Assembly: GCF_002139875.1 (NCBI RefSeq)
Contig: NZ_CP018793.1
Location: 124,001-188,000, forward strand
Reading direction: 5' to 3'
Length of the DNA stretch: 64,000 bases
Source: Campylobacter vicugnae
GTDB taxonomy: Bacteria; Campylobacterota; Campylobacteria; Campylobacterales; Campylobacteraceae
This document shows positions 28,105 through 35,870 of this stretch, piece by piece. Both the position numbers and the translations under genes were made by a program. Below the pieces are notes generated by a model. It had not been told where the DNA came from. It saw only the letters and a program-made list of their open reading frames with translations, and did no database searches. The stretch's first letter is position 1. Each line of letters opens with the position of its first letter.

Positions 28105-29735
28105 TAACAGCATTTTATAATGGTGTAAACGGTGTAAAGACAGCTGAATTTGGCCATAACACAATTGGAAATGATATCTCAAATATCAATACTGTAGGTT
28201 ATAAATCCTCAACTGCTGAGTTTAAAAGCCTATTTTATACCACATTAGCAAGTGCTTCAAAATCTCCTGTAAATTCACAAATAGGCTTAGGCTCAACTAA
28301 GATGGCTACGGCTTTAAATTTCACTCAAGGAAGTTTGCAAACGACTGATAAGGTCTTTGATATGGCTATTGATGGAGATGGATTTTTTGGCTTAATTGGA
28401 GTTGATGGTGAGCAGTATTTTACTAGAAATGGCGATTTTACTAGAGATGTAAATGGTGATATGGTAAATAGAAGCGGTATGTATCTATTAGGAACTACAG
28501 CAAATTTAACTGGCACAACACTTGGCAAGAGCGCATTAGATAAGTTAGGCGTAAGAGATGGCAATGTAGAAGCCTATACTTTAGATGTAGGAGAGAGTAT
28601 AGAATTAAATGCTGTAAATGCCCAAACTAAGATAAATTTACCAGATGTATTATATGTCCCAGCTACCCCAACTACAAAAGTAAGCTATGCTGGATATCTA
28701 GACTCAACAATAACAACTGAACATCAAAGTGTAGAGCTAAATACTCAAGCATTAGAGATAGAAGTAGATAAGGATAAAGGTACGATATCAATTGCAGGTA
28801 ACCTTCATCAAACTCCTGAAATTCACTATCCAAACTCGCTTAGTAAAGATGTTATAATCACTATAACTGACCAAAATGGTAAAAGCGTAGAGGTTAAAAC
28901 TCAGACTTTAGATGGTGGGGCTTTTGTGGCGAATTTTGATAATACTACTGCTATGTTAAATTTAGATGGCGAATTAACTTATACTGCTAGTGCAGTTGTC
29001 CCTCAACAGATTGCTAATACTCAAAAATTTACTACCGATATTTGGGCGCCAAATGGGGATAAGAATTTACTACAACTTGAATTTACAAAGCAAGTTCCTC
29101 AAGCTGAAAATATAGCATTTGATGCAGTAGCAACAGTGCTAAGTCCTACTGGAGAGATTATTAGCGCTACTCAAGGCGTATTAAGTTATAATGAAAAAGG
29201 AGCGCTAGTTAGCAATACTTTAGGTGCTATTAGCAATGGTGGAGTAAATTTGGATTTAAATTTAGGCACCCCATATAATGCAAATGTAGCAAATACAGGC
29301 TTTGATGGACTTCGTCCAGCCCAGCAGAACAATCCAGAATTAAGAGTATCAAAAGATGGCAAACCTGAAGGCCTACTTCATGAATATACTATGAGCGATA
29401 ATGGAGATATTTTGGCTGTCTTTGATAATGGAGATATGGCTACAGTGGCTAAGGTTGCTTTATATCACTTTCAAAACAATCAAGGCTTAAGCAAAGCTAG
29501 TGAAAACACATATCAAGCCAGTGCTAACTCAGGCGATCCGATATTTTATACCGATGCTAATGGCGATATAACTTATGGAGCTGTAATTAGAAATTATACT
29601 TTAGAGATGAGTAATGTCGATTTAGGCGTATCTTTAACTGATATGATCGTAATGCAAAAGATGTTTGATGCTAGCTCAAAATCCATCACAACTGCTGATG
29701 AGATGATAAAAAATGCTATAAATATGAAACGCTAA
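28101..29735 (+). CDS. Second FlgE-type flagellar hook protein
   Basis: 544 aa. It starts MITAFYNGVNGVKTAEFGHN with NDISNINTVGYKSSTAEF (the rod/hook N-terminal helix) and ends LEMSNVDLGVSLTDMIVMQ, SITTADEMIKNAINMK. It matches the hook paralogue found behind flgD in Campylobacter (C. jejuni Cj0043 position). The longer protein at 10409 is more likely the main hook subunit, as it keeps the classical LQAHQVAM and QRGYQANSK motifs. Translationally coupled to flgD. Confidence 0.88.
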   Translation: MITAFYNGVNGVKTAEFGHNTIGNDISNINTVGYKSSTAEFKSLFYTTLASASKSPVNSQIGLGSTKMATALNFTQGSLQTTDKVFDMAIDGDGFFGLIGVDGEQYFTRNGDFTRDVNGDMVNRSGMYLLGTTANLTGTTLGKSALDKLGVRDGNVEAYTLDVGESIELNAVNAQTKINLPDVLYVPATPTTKVSYAGYLDSTITTEHQSVELNTQALEIEVDKDKGTISIAGNLHQTPEIHYPNSLSKDVIITITDQNGKSVEVKTQTLDGGAFVANFDNTTAMLNLDGELTYTASAVVPQQIANTQKFTTDIWAPNGDKNLLQLEFTKQVPQAENIAFDAVATVLSPTGEIISATQGVLSYNEKGALVSNTLGAISNGGVNLDLNLGTPYNANVANTGFDGLRPAQQNNPELRVSKDGKPEGLLHEYTMSDNGDILAVFDNGDMATVAKVALYHFQNNQGLSKASENTYQASANSGDPIFYTDANGDITYGAVIRNYTLEMSNVDLGVSLTDMIVMQKMFDASSKSITTADEMIKNAINMKR

Positions 29736-30081
29736 AAAGCAATATTTATAACTTTACTTTAGCGGCTTGTAAATTTATATTATAGTTTAATAAATCTAAT
29801 AGCACAAAGGAAAGTATCCTTTGTGTTTTATTCTATTTTTAATTTCTATTTTGCTTTATTTTTATATTTTCACTCAATCGGCAACAACACCATTGCATAT
29901 TTAATATTTGGTGTTGCATTGTTTGTATTAATTACTAAATAGACAAAATTTCATCAGTAAATATAAGAGCTATTTTGACTTAATACTTAATAGAATTGAT
30001 ATTTTATATATTTTATATAGTAGATATATTAAGCAATTTATTTGTATAATTGGCTTTTTGAACTTTTAGGAAGGAGTTAGT
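29736..30081. other. Intergenic region between the flagellar and polysaccharide loci
   Basis: 346 bp, very AT-rich. It holds the flagellar-operon terminator and, presumably in the last 150 bp, the promoter of the sugar operon (TTTTATATAGT around 30010 is a possible -10). No coding signal seen. Confidence 0.5.
29803..29830 (+). terminator. Rho-independent terminator of flgD-flgE2
   Basis: CACAAAGGA, loop AAGTA, TCCTTTGTG, then TTTTA. Perfect 9-bp stem with a U-tract, about 70 bp after the stop. Confidence 0.88.
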
Positions 30082-31251
30082 ATGCAAGGTTATTCTTTAG
30101 CTTCATCTACTTGGGATGAAAAAGAGTTAAATGCCATAAATGAAGTTATCAAAAGCGATATCTTTACTATGGGAAAAAAAGTCGCACAATTTGAGCAAGA
30201 TTTTGCTAAATTTGTCGGTTCAAAATATGCTGTGATGACAAGTTCTGGTTCTACAGCCAATCTAATTGCAACTGCAGCACTATTTTATACTAAAAATAAT
30301 AAATTACAAAGAGGCGATGAAGTCATAGTTCCAGCAGTTTCTTGGAGTACTACATATTATCCATTACATCAATATGGATTAAAGCTTAAATTTGTAGATA
30401 TAGATTTACACACGCTAAATTATGATTTAGAAGCTTTAAAAGATGCAATTAGTGATAAAACTAAAATGATAATGTGTGTAAATTTGCTTGGAAATCCAAA
30501 TGATTTTGATGCGATTAAAGCAATTATCGGAGATAGAAATATTATTTTATTAGAGGATAATTGCGAATCTATGGGCGCAGAATATAATGGCAAACAAGCT
30601 GGCACTTTTGGCATTATGGGAACATTTTCTACATTTTATTCTCATCATATGGCGACAATGGAGGGCGGATTTGTTGTAACAGATAATGAAGAGCTTTATC
30701 ATATATTATTATGTCTTAGAGCGCATGGATGGACTAGAAATTTACCAAAAGATAATCTAATAGCACCAAAAAGCGATGATTGGTTTAGTGAGTCATTCCG
30801 CTTTGTGTTGCCTGGATATAATGTCCGACCAGTTGAGATGAGTGGAGCAATTGGTATAGAACAGCTTAAAAAGCTTCCAAATTTCTTAAAACATAGAAGA
30901 GAAAATGCAAAACTATTTAGTAAATATTTTGCAAATCATCCAGATTTTATTATGCAAAAAGAGATCGGTTCTAGTTCTTGGTTTGGATTTTCACTAATTA
31001 TTCGCCCTGAATCTAAATTAAAAAGAGCTGATATTATCAAATTTTTAGAGGCTAATAATATAGAATATCGCCCAATTGCTACTGGTGATTTTACACAAAA
31101 TGAGGTTATAAAATATTTTGATTATGAGATTCATGGTGAGCTAAAAAATGCCAAATATCTACAAGAAAATGGATTTTTTGTAGGTAATCATCAAGTAGAT
31201 ATAAGCCAACAAATAGAATTATTCAATAAAGTTGTGGGGGGGGTTCTGTAG
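30082..31251 (+). CDS. ColD-like PLP-dependent sugar 3-dehydratase
   Basis: 389 aa, DegT/DnrJ/EryC1 fold. The usual catalytic Lys is replaced: the motif is FYSHHMATMEGGF with His188-His189, matching the His found in ColD (GDP-4-keto-6-deoxymannose 3-dehydratase, similar length) rather than an aminotransferase Lys. EDNCESMGA carries the PLP-binding Asp. It would remove the C3 hydroxyl from a GDP-4-keto-6-deoxy sugar, from mannose (Gmd product) or heptose (GDP-heptose dehydratase product); both enzymes are encoded in this locus. AAGGAG precedes the ATG. The last codons run through a G8 tract; with nine Gs the product gains an 18-residue tail. Confidence 0.85.
   Translation: MQGYSLASSTWDEKELNAINEVIKSDIFTMGKKVAQFEQDFAKFVGSKYAVMTSSGSTANLIATAALFYTKNNKLQRGDEVIVPAVSWSTTYYPLHQYGLKLKFVDIDLHTLNYDLEALKDAISDKTKMIMCVNLLGNPNDFDAIKAIIGDRNIILLEDNCESMGAEYNGKQAGTFGIMGTFSTFYSHHMATMEGGFVVTDNEELYHILLCLRAHGWTRNLPKDNLIAPKSDDWFSESFRFVLPGYNVRPVEMSGAIGIEQLKKLPNFLKHRRENAKLFSKYFANHPDFIMQKEIGSSSWFGFSLIIRPESKLKRADIIKFLEANNIEYRPIATGDFTQNEVIKYFDYEIHGELKNAKYLQENGFFVGNHQVDISQQIELFNKVVGGVL
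31236..31243 (+). repeat. G8 tract at the 3' end of the colD-like gene
   Basis: With eight Gs the frame stops at TAG (31249-31251). With seven it stops at TAA a few codons on. With nine it stays open to a TAA overlapping the next ATG (TAATG at 31299-31303). Confidence 0.9.
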
Positions 31252-31263
31252 CTAAACCTTTAA

Positions 31264-31310
31264 CTATCGCCATTTACACTTCACTTCAAAAGGCTGCATA
31301 ATGGCGATAG
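31264..31310 (+). promoter_or_regulatory. Start-codon-sequestering hairpin before the first RmlC-like gene
   Basis: CTATCGCCATT (31264-31274) is perfectly complementary to AATGGCGATAG (31300-31310), an 11-bp stem. The ATG (31301) is in the stem and the Shine-Dalgarno AAAAGG is in the 25-nt loop. Ribosomes reading the nine-G frame would cross and melt it. Confidence 0.7.
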
Positions 31311-31840
31311 AATTTGATATCCAAGAATCTAAAAAATTAAAAGGTGTATATATAATTACTCCAAATAAGTTCAAAGACCTACGTGGTGAAATTTGGTCTG
31401 CATTTACTAGCCAGACTATTGATAAACTTCTTCCAAATAACCTTAGATTTATACATGATAAATTTATTCATTCTAGACATAATGTAATTAGAGGCATACA
31501 TGGCGATAAAAATACTTATAAATTTGCTACATGTGTATATGGGCAGATTCATCAAGTTGTAGTAGATTGCCGTGAAGACTCTCCTACATATTTACAATAT
31601 GAAAAGTTCATAATAGATGCCAATAACCAGCAGATGATTTTGGTACCTGCTGGATTTGGCAATGCACATTATGTAAGCTCTCAAAGTGCTGTATATTATT
31701 ACAAATGTGCTTATATCGGTAAATATACCGATGCAGATGAGCAATTTACTTATGCTTGGAATGATCCTAGAATAGCTATTGATTGGCCTACTACTAATCC
31801 AATATTATCAGAGCGCGATATATTAGCAATGCAAAAATAA
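31301..31840 (+). CDS. RmlC-like 3,5-epimerase (DdahB/MlghB family), copy 1
   Basis: 179-aa cupin. It starts MAIEFDIQESKKLKGVYIIT and has DLRGEIWSAF, NVIRGIHGD and HQVVVDCREDSPTYLQYEKF, characteristic of the C. jejuni capsule heptose epimerases DdahB/MlghB, which act on GDP-4-keto-6-deoxy-heptose. A second copy lies at 34168 with an almost identical 5' end but diverged core. Its start is buried in a hairpin and coupled to the colD-like frame only in the nine-G state; the present G8 state is predicted to be uncoupled. Confidence 0.85.
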   Translation: MAIEFDIQESKKLKGVYIITPNKFKDLRGEIWSAFTSQTIDKLLPNNLRFIHDKFIHSRHNVIRGIHGDKNTYKFATCVYGQIHQVVVDCREDSPTYLQYEKFIIDANNQQMILVPAGFGNAHYVSSQSAVYYYKCAYIGKYTDADEQFTYAWNDPRIAIDWPTTNPILSERDILAMQK

Positions 31841-31844
31841 AAAC

Positions 31845-31878
31845 TATTAGCCAAATTTAAGTAGAAATTTGGCTAATA
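31845..31878 (+). terminator. Strong hairpin between the epimerase and the first reductase (attenuator?)
   Basis: TATTAGCCAAATTT, loop AAGTAG, AAATTTGGCTAATA: a perfect 14-bp stem but followed by AATGCAAT rather than a U-tract. It sits inside the operon and could reduce read-through or stabilise the upstream mRNA. Confidence 0.55.
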
Positions 31879-31923
31879 AATGCAATAATCGAAATTTAAA
31901 TTTGCCAATTATTAAGGAATTAA

Positions 31924-33075
31924 ATGGATAAAAATTCTAAAATTTATATTGCTGGACATAGGGGTTTAGTAGGTAGTGCAATTTTACAAAAATTTAAAGA
32001 TGAGGGTTATTTAAATTTAATCTACAAAACGCATGATGAATTAGACTTAACAGATCAAATGGCTGTTAAAGAATTTTTTGAACAAGAAAAACCTGATTTT
32101 GTGATTCTCTCAGCAGCAAAGGCTGGCGGAATTTTGGCAAATAATACTTATAGAGCAGATTTTATTTATCAAAATTTAATGATAGAGTGCAATGTGATAC
32201 ATCAAGCATACTTAAGCGGAGTTAAAAAATTGCTTTTTATCGCTTCGACAACTGTATATCCGATGAATGCAACATTGCCAACATCTGAGAATAATATGCT
32301 AACTGGCGATTTAAGTTATGCTAATAAACCATATGCTATATCAAAGATAGCTGGTTCTTTAATGTGCGAGTCTTATAATCTACAATATGGTACAAATTTT
32401 ATCACAATAACTCCAACTAATTTATATGGAAATAATGATAAATTCGACTTAGAAAAATCTCATGTAGTTCCTGGAATTTTGCGTAAAATGCACTTAGCAA
32501 AGCTACTAAATGAGAAAAGATATAATGAGCTTTTGGCTGATTTAAATTTAGAAACTTTAGATGAGGCTTTGGAGTATTTGGCTAAATTTGGAGTTAATGC
32601 AAATAGTGTAGAGATTTGGGGTGATGGCACGCCTACAAGAGAGTTTTTGTATAGTAGCGATTTGGCCGATGCGGTAATGTTTATTATGCAAAATATTGAA
32701 TTTAAAAATCTACATAATAATCAAAAAGAGATTCAAAACACTCATTTAAATATCGGTCCAAATGAGAATATAACTATTAAAGAGTTAGCTATGCTTATTC
32801 GCGATGTTGTAGGTTTTAAAGGTGAGCTTGTCTTTAATGCAAATTTACCAAATGGTGCTATGAATAAGCTAACTGATTGTTCTAAAATTCATAGTCTTGG
32901 CTGGAAACATAAAATAAATTTAAAAGAAGGAATAGAAATGATGTATCAATGGTATAAAAATAGTATTAGGGGGGGGGTAGAGTCTAAATTTATAAATTTA
33001 ACTTATACAACTTCATTTGATACAATAAATAACTTAAATTTCATTGCAGATTCTAAAAGGATTTGCAATGGATAA
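31924..33075 (+). CDS. Fcl/WcaG-like GDP-sugar epimerase-reductase, copy 1
   Basis: 383 aa, extended SDR. The NAD(P) motif is IAGHRGLVGSAI; the catalytic YxxxK is Tyr137-Lys141 (YAISK). It belongs with GDP-fucose synthase and C. jejuni DdahC/MlghC, which reduce the 4-keto group after epimerisation. The enzyme core ends about residue 351, at a G9 tract (GWKHKINLKEG...NSIRGG). The remaining 32 residues come from reading on through the intergenic region and end in ICNG, overlapping the next start by 8 nt. AAGGA precedes the ATG. First of four paralogues. Confidence 0.85.
   Translation: MDKNSKIYIAGHRGLVGSAILQKFKDEGYLNLIYKTHDELDLTDQMAVKEFFEQEKPDFVILSAAKAGGILANNTYRADFIYQNLMIECNVIHQAYLSGVKKLLFIASTTVYPMNATLPTSENNMLTGDLSYANKPYAISKIAGSLMCESYNLQYGTNFITITPTNLYGNNDKFDLEKSHVVPGILRKMHLAKLLNEKRYNELLADLNLETLDEALEYLAKFGVNANSVEIWGDGTPTREFLYSSDLADAVMFIMQNIEFKNLHNNQKEIQNTHLNIGPNENITIKELAMLIRDVVGFKGELVFNANLPNGAMNKLTDCSKIHSLGWKHKINLKEGIEMMYQWYKNSIRGGVESKFINLTYTTSFDTINNLNFIADSKRICNG
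32969..32977 (+). repeat. G9 tract at the 3' end of reductase copy 1
   Basis: Nine Gs keep the frame open to 33075, over the next ATG (33068). Eight Gs give TAG and ten give TAA within about 10 nt (GTAGAGTCTAAA). Confidence 0.92.
33040..33072 (+). promoter_or_regulatory. Start-codon-sequestering hairpin before reductase copy 2
   Basis: TTCATTGCAGAT (33040-33051) pairs with ATTTGCAATGGA (33061-33072), 12 bp including two G-U pairs. The ATG (33068-33070) is in the stem and AAAAGG is in the 9-nt loop. Confidence 0.68.
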
Positions 33076-34168
33076 AAATTCTAAAATTTATATCGCCGGA
33101 CATAAAGGAACTTTAGGTATCGCTCTTTTAGATGAGTTAAAAAGCGATGGATTTGTAAATATCATTACAAAAACCAAAGAAGAGCTAAATTTAATTAACC
33201 AACAAGCTGTAAATGATTTTTTTGAACAAGAAAAACCTGAATATGTGTTTTTATGTGCTGCTAAATTAGATACATTAGGTCTTTTTACTCCTGCTGAAGT
33301 AATATATGAAAATATTATGCTTCAATCAAATATACTTCAAGCTGCTTATGAAAATAATGTTAAAAAATTAATCTATTATGGATCAGCTTGGGCATATCCA
33401 CAAAGTGCTATAAATCCTATTAAAGAAGAAAGTTTATTAGAGTCTAAATTAGATGATAAAGCAACTGCTTATGGGTTATCTAAAATTATTGGTACTAAAA
33501 TGTGTGAGGCATATAATTTACAATATAAAACTGATTTTATTGTTTTATATCTTGCAAATTTATATGGCCAAACTGCAGAATTTGATCTACAAAAAGCAAA
33601 AGTTCTTCCAGCATTACTACGCAAATTTCATATCGCTAAACTTTTAAATGAAGAAAGATATGATCTTGTATTAAAAGATTTAAAAATGAATTCATTAGAA
33701 GAGGCTTTGGAGTATTTAACCAAATTTGGAGTTAGTAAAAATAGTGTTGAAATATGGGGGAGCGGTAGAGTAATAAGAGAGTTTATACATGCTAAAGACT
33801 TAGCAAAAGCTTCTATTTTTATAGCTCAAAATATTAGTTTCAAAAATTTGAAAAATTATAATGAACCTCATTTGAATGTAGGAAGTGGCGAATTTTTAAG
33901 TATTAAAGAATTGGCTTATTTAGTTAAAGACATAGTTGGTTTTAAGGGCGATGTTATTTTTAATACAGATAAACCAGATAGTACTATGAATAGAATGCTC
34001 GATAGCTCAAGATTAAGATCTCTTGGCTGGAAACATAAAATAAATTTAAAAGAAGGAATAGAAATGATGTATCAATGGTATAAAAATAGCATTAGGGGGG
34101 GGGTAGAGTCTAAATTTACTTTACGCTTAAAATCTACCAACGCAACCTTGCAAAGAGAGGTTGCGTAA
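33068..34168 (+). CDS. Fcl/WcaG-like GDP-sugar epimerase-reductase, copy 2
   Basis: 366 aa, same family as copy 1: IAGHKGTLGIAL dinucleotide motif and catalytic YGLSK. I chose ATG 33068 (MDKNSKIYI, AAAGGA upstream, identical start in all four copies) over an upstream TTG in frame. The 3' end carries a G9 tract followed by a read-through tail ending GREVA, whose TAA overlaps the ATG of the second RmlC-like gene (TAATG). The middle of the protein differs strongly from copy 1 while both ends are conserved, a cassette-like pattern. Confidence 0.85.
   Translation: MDKNSKIYIAGHKGTLGIALLDELKSDGFVNIITKTKEELNLINQQAVNDFFEQEKPEYVFLCAAKLDTLGLFTPAEVIYENIMLQSNILQAAYENNVKKLIYYGSAWAYPQSAINPIKEESLLESKLDDKATAYGLSKIIGTKMCEAYNLQYKTDFIVLYLANLYGQTAEFDLQKAKVLPALLRKFHIAKLLNEERYDLVLKDLKMNSLEEALEYLTKFGVSKNSVEIWGSGRVIREFIHAKDLAKASIFIAQNISFKNLKNYNEPHLNVGSGEFLSIKELAYLVKDIVGFKGDVIFNTDKPDSTMNRMLDSSRLRSLGWKHKINLKEGIEMMYQWYKNSIRGGVESKFTLRLKSTNATLQREVA
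34095..34103 (+). repeat. G9 tract at the 3' end of reductase copy 2
   Basis: The same GTAGAGTCTAAA follows, closing both alternative frames at once. The G9 frame runs to 34168. Confidence 0.92.
34140..34166 (+). promoter_or_regulatory. Ribosome-binding-site hairpin before RmlC-like copy 2
   Basis: ACGCAACCT (34140-34148) pairs perfectly with AGGTTGCGT (34158-34166), loop TGCAAAGAG. The Shine-Dalgarno AGAGAGG lies partly in the stem and the ATG follows at 34168. Confidence 0.7.
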
Positions 34169-34728
34169 TGGCGATAGAATTTGATATCCAAGAATCTAAA
34201 AAATTAAAAGGCGTATATATAATAACTCCTAGCAAGTTTCAAGATTTAAGAGGTGAGATTTGGTCAGCGTATTCAAGCGACGCTCTATTGAAACTTTTGC
34301 CAAATGGCTTAAATTTTGTGCTTGATAAATTCACTCTTTCAAAACCAAATGTATTAAGAGGAATCCATGGCGATCATAAATCATGGAAGCTAGTAACTTG
34401 TGTAACTGGAGAGATACATCAAGTTGTCGTAGATTGCCGCAAAGACTCTCCAACATATTTGCAATATGAAAAATTTATTATTAATTCAGATAATCAAAAA
34501 TTAATTTTAATTCCTCCGCGTTTTGGTAATGCTCAATATGTTAGTTCAGATTGCGATTCAATGTATTATTATAAATGGGCATACGAAGGCGAATATGTAG
34601 ATGCTAAGGATCAATTTACATTTGCTTGGAATGATCCTAGAATAGCTATTGATTGGCCAACGGATAAGCCAATTTTATCTAATAGAGATATAGAAGCAAT
34701 GACTCAAGATCATACAAAAGGATTTTAA
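34168..34728 (+). CDS. RmlC-like 3,5-epimerase (DdahB/MlghB family), copy 2
   Basis: 186 aa; same start (MAIEFDIQESKKLKGVYIIT) as copy 1, then NVLRGIHGDHKSWKLVTCV and IPPRFGNAQYVSS. In copy 1 the segment is VPAGFGNAHYVSS, a different pocket edge, so substrate or epimerised position may differ, as between DdahB and MlghB. Its TAA overlaps the ATG of reductase copy 3 (TAATG), with no poly-G tract at this junction. Confidence 0.85.
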   Translation: MAIEFDIQESKKLKGVYIITPSKFQDLRGEIWSAYSSDALLKLLPNGLNFVLDKFTLSKPNVLRGIHGDHKSWKLVTCVTGEIHQVVVDCRKDSPTYLQYEKFIINSDNQKLILIPPRFGNAQYVSSDCDSMYYYKWAYEGEYVDAKDQFTFAWNDPRIAIDWPTDKPILSNRDIEAMTQDHTKGF

Positions 34729-35870
34729 TGGATAAAAATTCTAAAATTTATATCGCCGGGCATAGAGGAACGGCTGGTACGGCTCTTGTAGATAATTTAA
34801 GAGCTAGAGGTTTTAATAATTTAATACTTAGAACTCGTCAAGAGCTTGATTTAACCAATCAAGAGGCAGTTGCAGATTTGTTTAAAAATGAAAAACCTGA
34901 ATATGTGTTTTTATGTGCCGTATTACCATGCGGTGCTGCAAATGTTGCTCAAAGAGCTGATTTTATCTATGTAAATTTAATGATGCAAAATAATATCATT
35001 CATCAATCTTATTTACATGGAGTCAAAAAGCTTATATGCTATGGTTCGGGATATATGTATCCATATTCTGCTCAAAATCCTTTAAAAGAAGAATATATGA
35101 TGCAAAGCAATCTTGAATATAATGCATACACAATGGGAATAGCCAAAATAGCAGGGGCAGCAATGTGTGAAGCGTATAATATTCAATATGGAACTAATTA
35201 TTTATGCTTAGCACTTAATAATCTTTATGGAACTAGGGCGAATTTTGACTTTGGTAAAAGTAGAGTTTTACCTGCATTAATTCGTAAATTTCATCTTGCT
35301 AAGATGTTAGAAGATGATAATTTTGAAGGTGTTTTGGCAGATTTAAATATGAATGAAAAAGAAGCAACTGAAATTCTAAATAATTATGGAATCGCCAAAG
35401 ATAGTGTAGAAATTTGGGGGACCGGTAAGGTTAAAAGAGAATTTATCCATAGTGATGACTTAGCCGATGCTAGTATTTTTACTATGGAAAATATTAATTT
35501 TAGCGATTTAGCTAAGGGCAAATATCCTCAAAATACTCATATTAATATTGGCTCTGGAGTTGCTTATAGTATTGCAGAAGTAGTTGATATGATTAAAGGC
35601 ATTGTTGGATTTAATGGTCAGTTATATTTTAATACATCTAGACCAGATTCAACAATGGATAGATTGATGGACGTTTCTAAGATAAATTCACTAGGATGGA
35701 AACATAAAATTGAGTTAGAAGAAGGCATTAAAATGATGTATCAATGGTATAAAAATAGCATTAGGGGGGGGGTAGAGTCTAAATTTATAAATTTAACTTA
35801 TACAACTTCATTTGATACAATAAATAACTTAAATTTCATTGCAGATTCTAAAAGGATTTGCAATGGATAA
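34728..35870 (+). CDS. Fcl/WcaG-like protein, copy 3, catalytic Tyr replaced
   Basis: 380 aa. The dinucleotide motif IAGHRGTAGTAL is intact. Where the paralogues have YAISK/YGLSK/YAIGK this one has MGIAK (Met136, Lys140), with a Tyr two residues earlier (AYTMGIAK). The normal SDR acid/base Tyr is therefore missing or shifted, so it may be a pure epimerase, an altered reductase or a non-catalytic partner. The 3' end has a G9 tract and a 32-residue read-through tail identical to copy 1's, overlapping the next start by 8 nt. Confidence 0.8.
   Translation: MDKNSKIYIAGHRGTAGTALVDNLRARGFNNLILRTRQELDLTNQEAVADLFKNEKPEYVFLCAVLPCGAANVAQRADFIYVNLMMQNNIIHQSYLHGVKKLICYGSGYMYPYSAQNPLKEEYMMQSNLEYNAYTMGIAKIAGAAMCEAYNIQYGTNYLCLALNNLYGTRANFDFGKSRVLPALIRKFHLAKMLEDDNFEGVLADLNMNEKEATEILNNYGIAKDSVEIWGTGKVKREFIHSDDLADASIFTMENINFSDLAKGKYPQNTHINIGSGVAYSIAEVVDMIKGIVGFNGQLYFNTSRPDSTMDRLMDVSKINSLGWKHKIELEEGIKMMYQWYKNSIRGGVESKFINLTYTTSFDTINNLNFIADSKRICNG
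35764..35772 (+). repeat. G9 tract at the 3' end of reductase copy 3
   Basis: Identical context to 32969-32977. The open G9 frame stops at 35870, over the next ATG (35863). Confidence 0.92.
35835..35867 (+). promoter_or_regulatory. Start-codon-sequestering hairpin before reductase copy 4
   Basis: Same 12-bp stem as at 33040-33072. ATG 35863 in the stem, AAAAGG in the loop. Confidence 0.68.

Larger units (their letters stand above)
32938..33099 (+). repeat. 162-bp direct repeat (copy 1): reductase 3' end, G9, spacer and next gene start
   Basis: Matches 35733-35894 with a single difference (AGTATT versus AGCATT). It spans the last codons of one reductase gene, the poly-G tract, the hairpin and the first codons (MDKNSKIYIAG) of the next. 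Confidence 0.9.

Noticed and set aside
33044-33067. Upstream TTG starts of reductase copies 2 and 4 (33044 and 35839)
   Set aside because: The ATG 24 nt on has AAAGGA at proper spacing and begins the MDKNSK sequence shared by all four copies.
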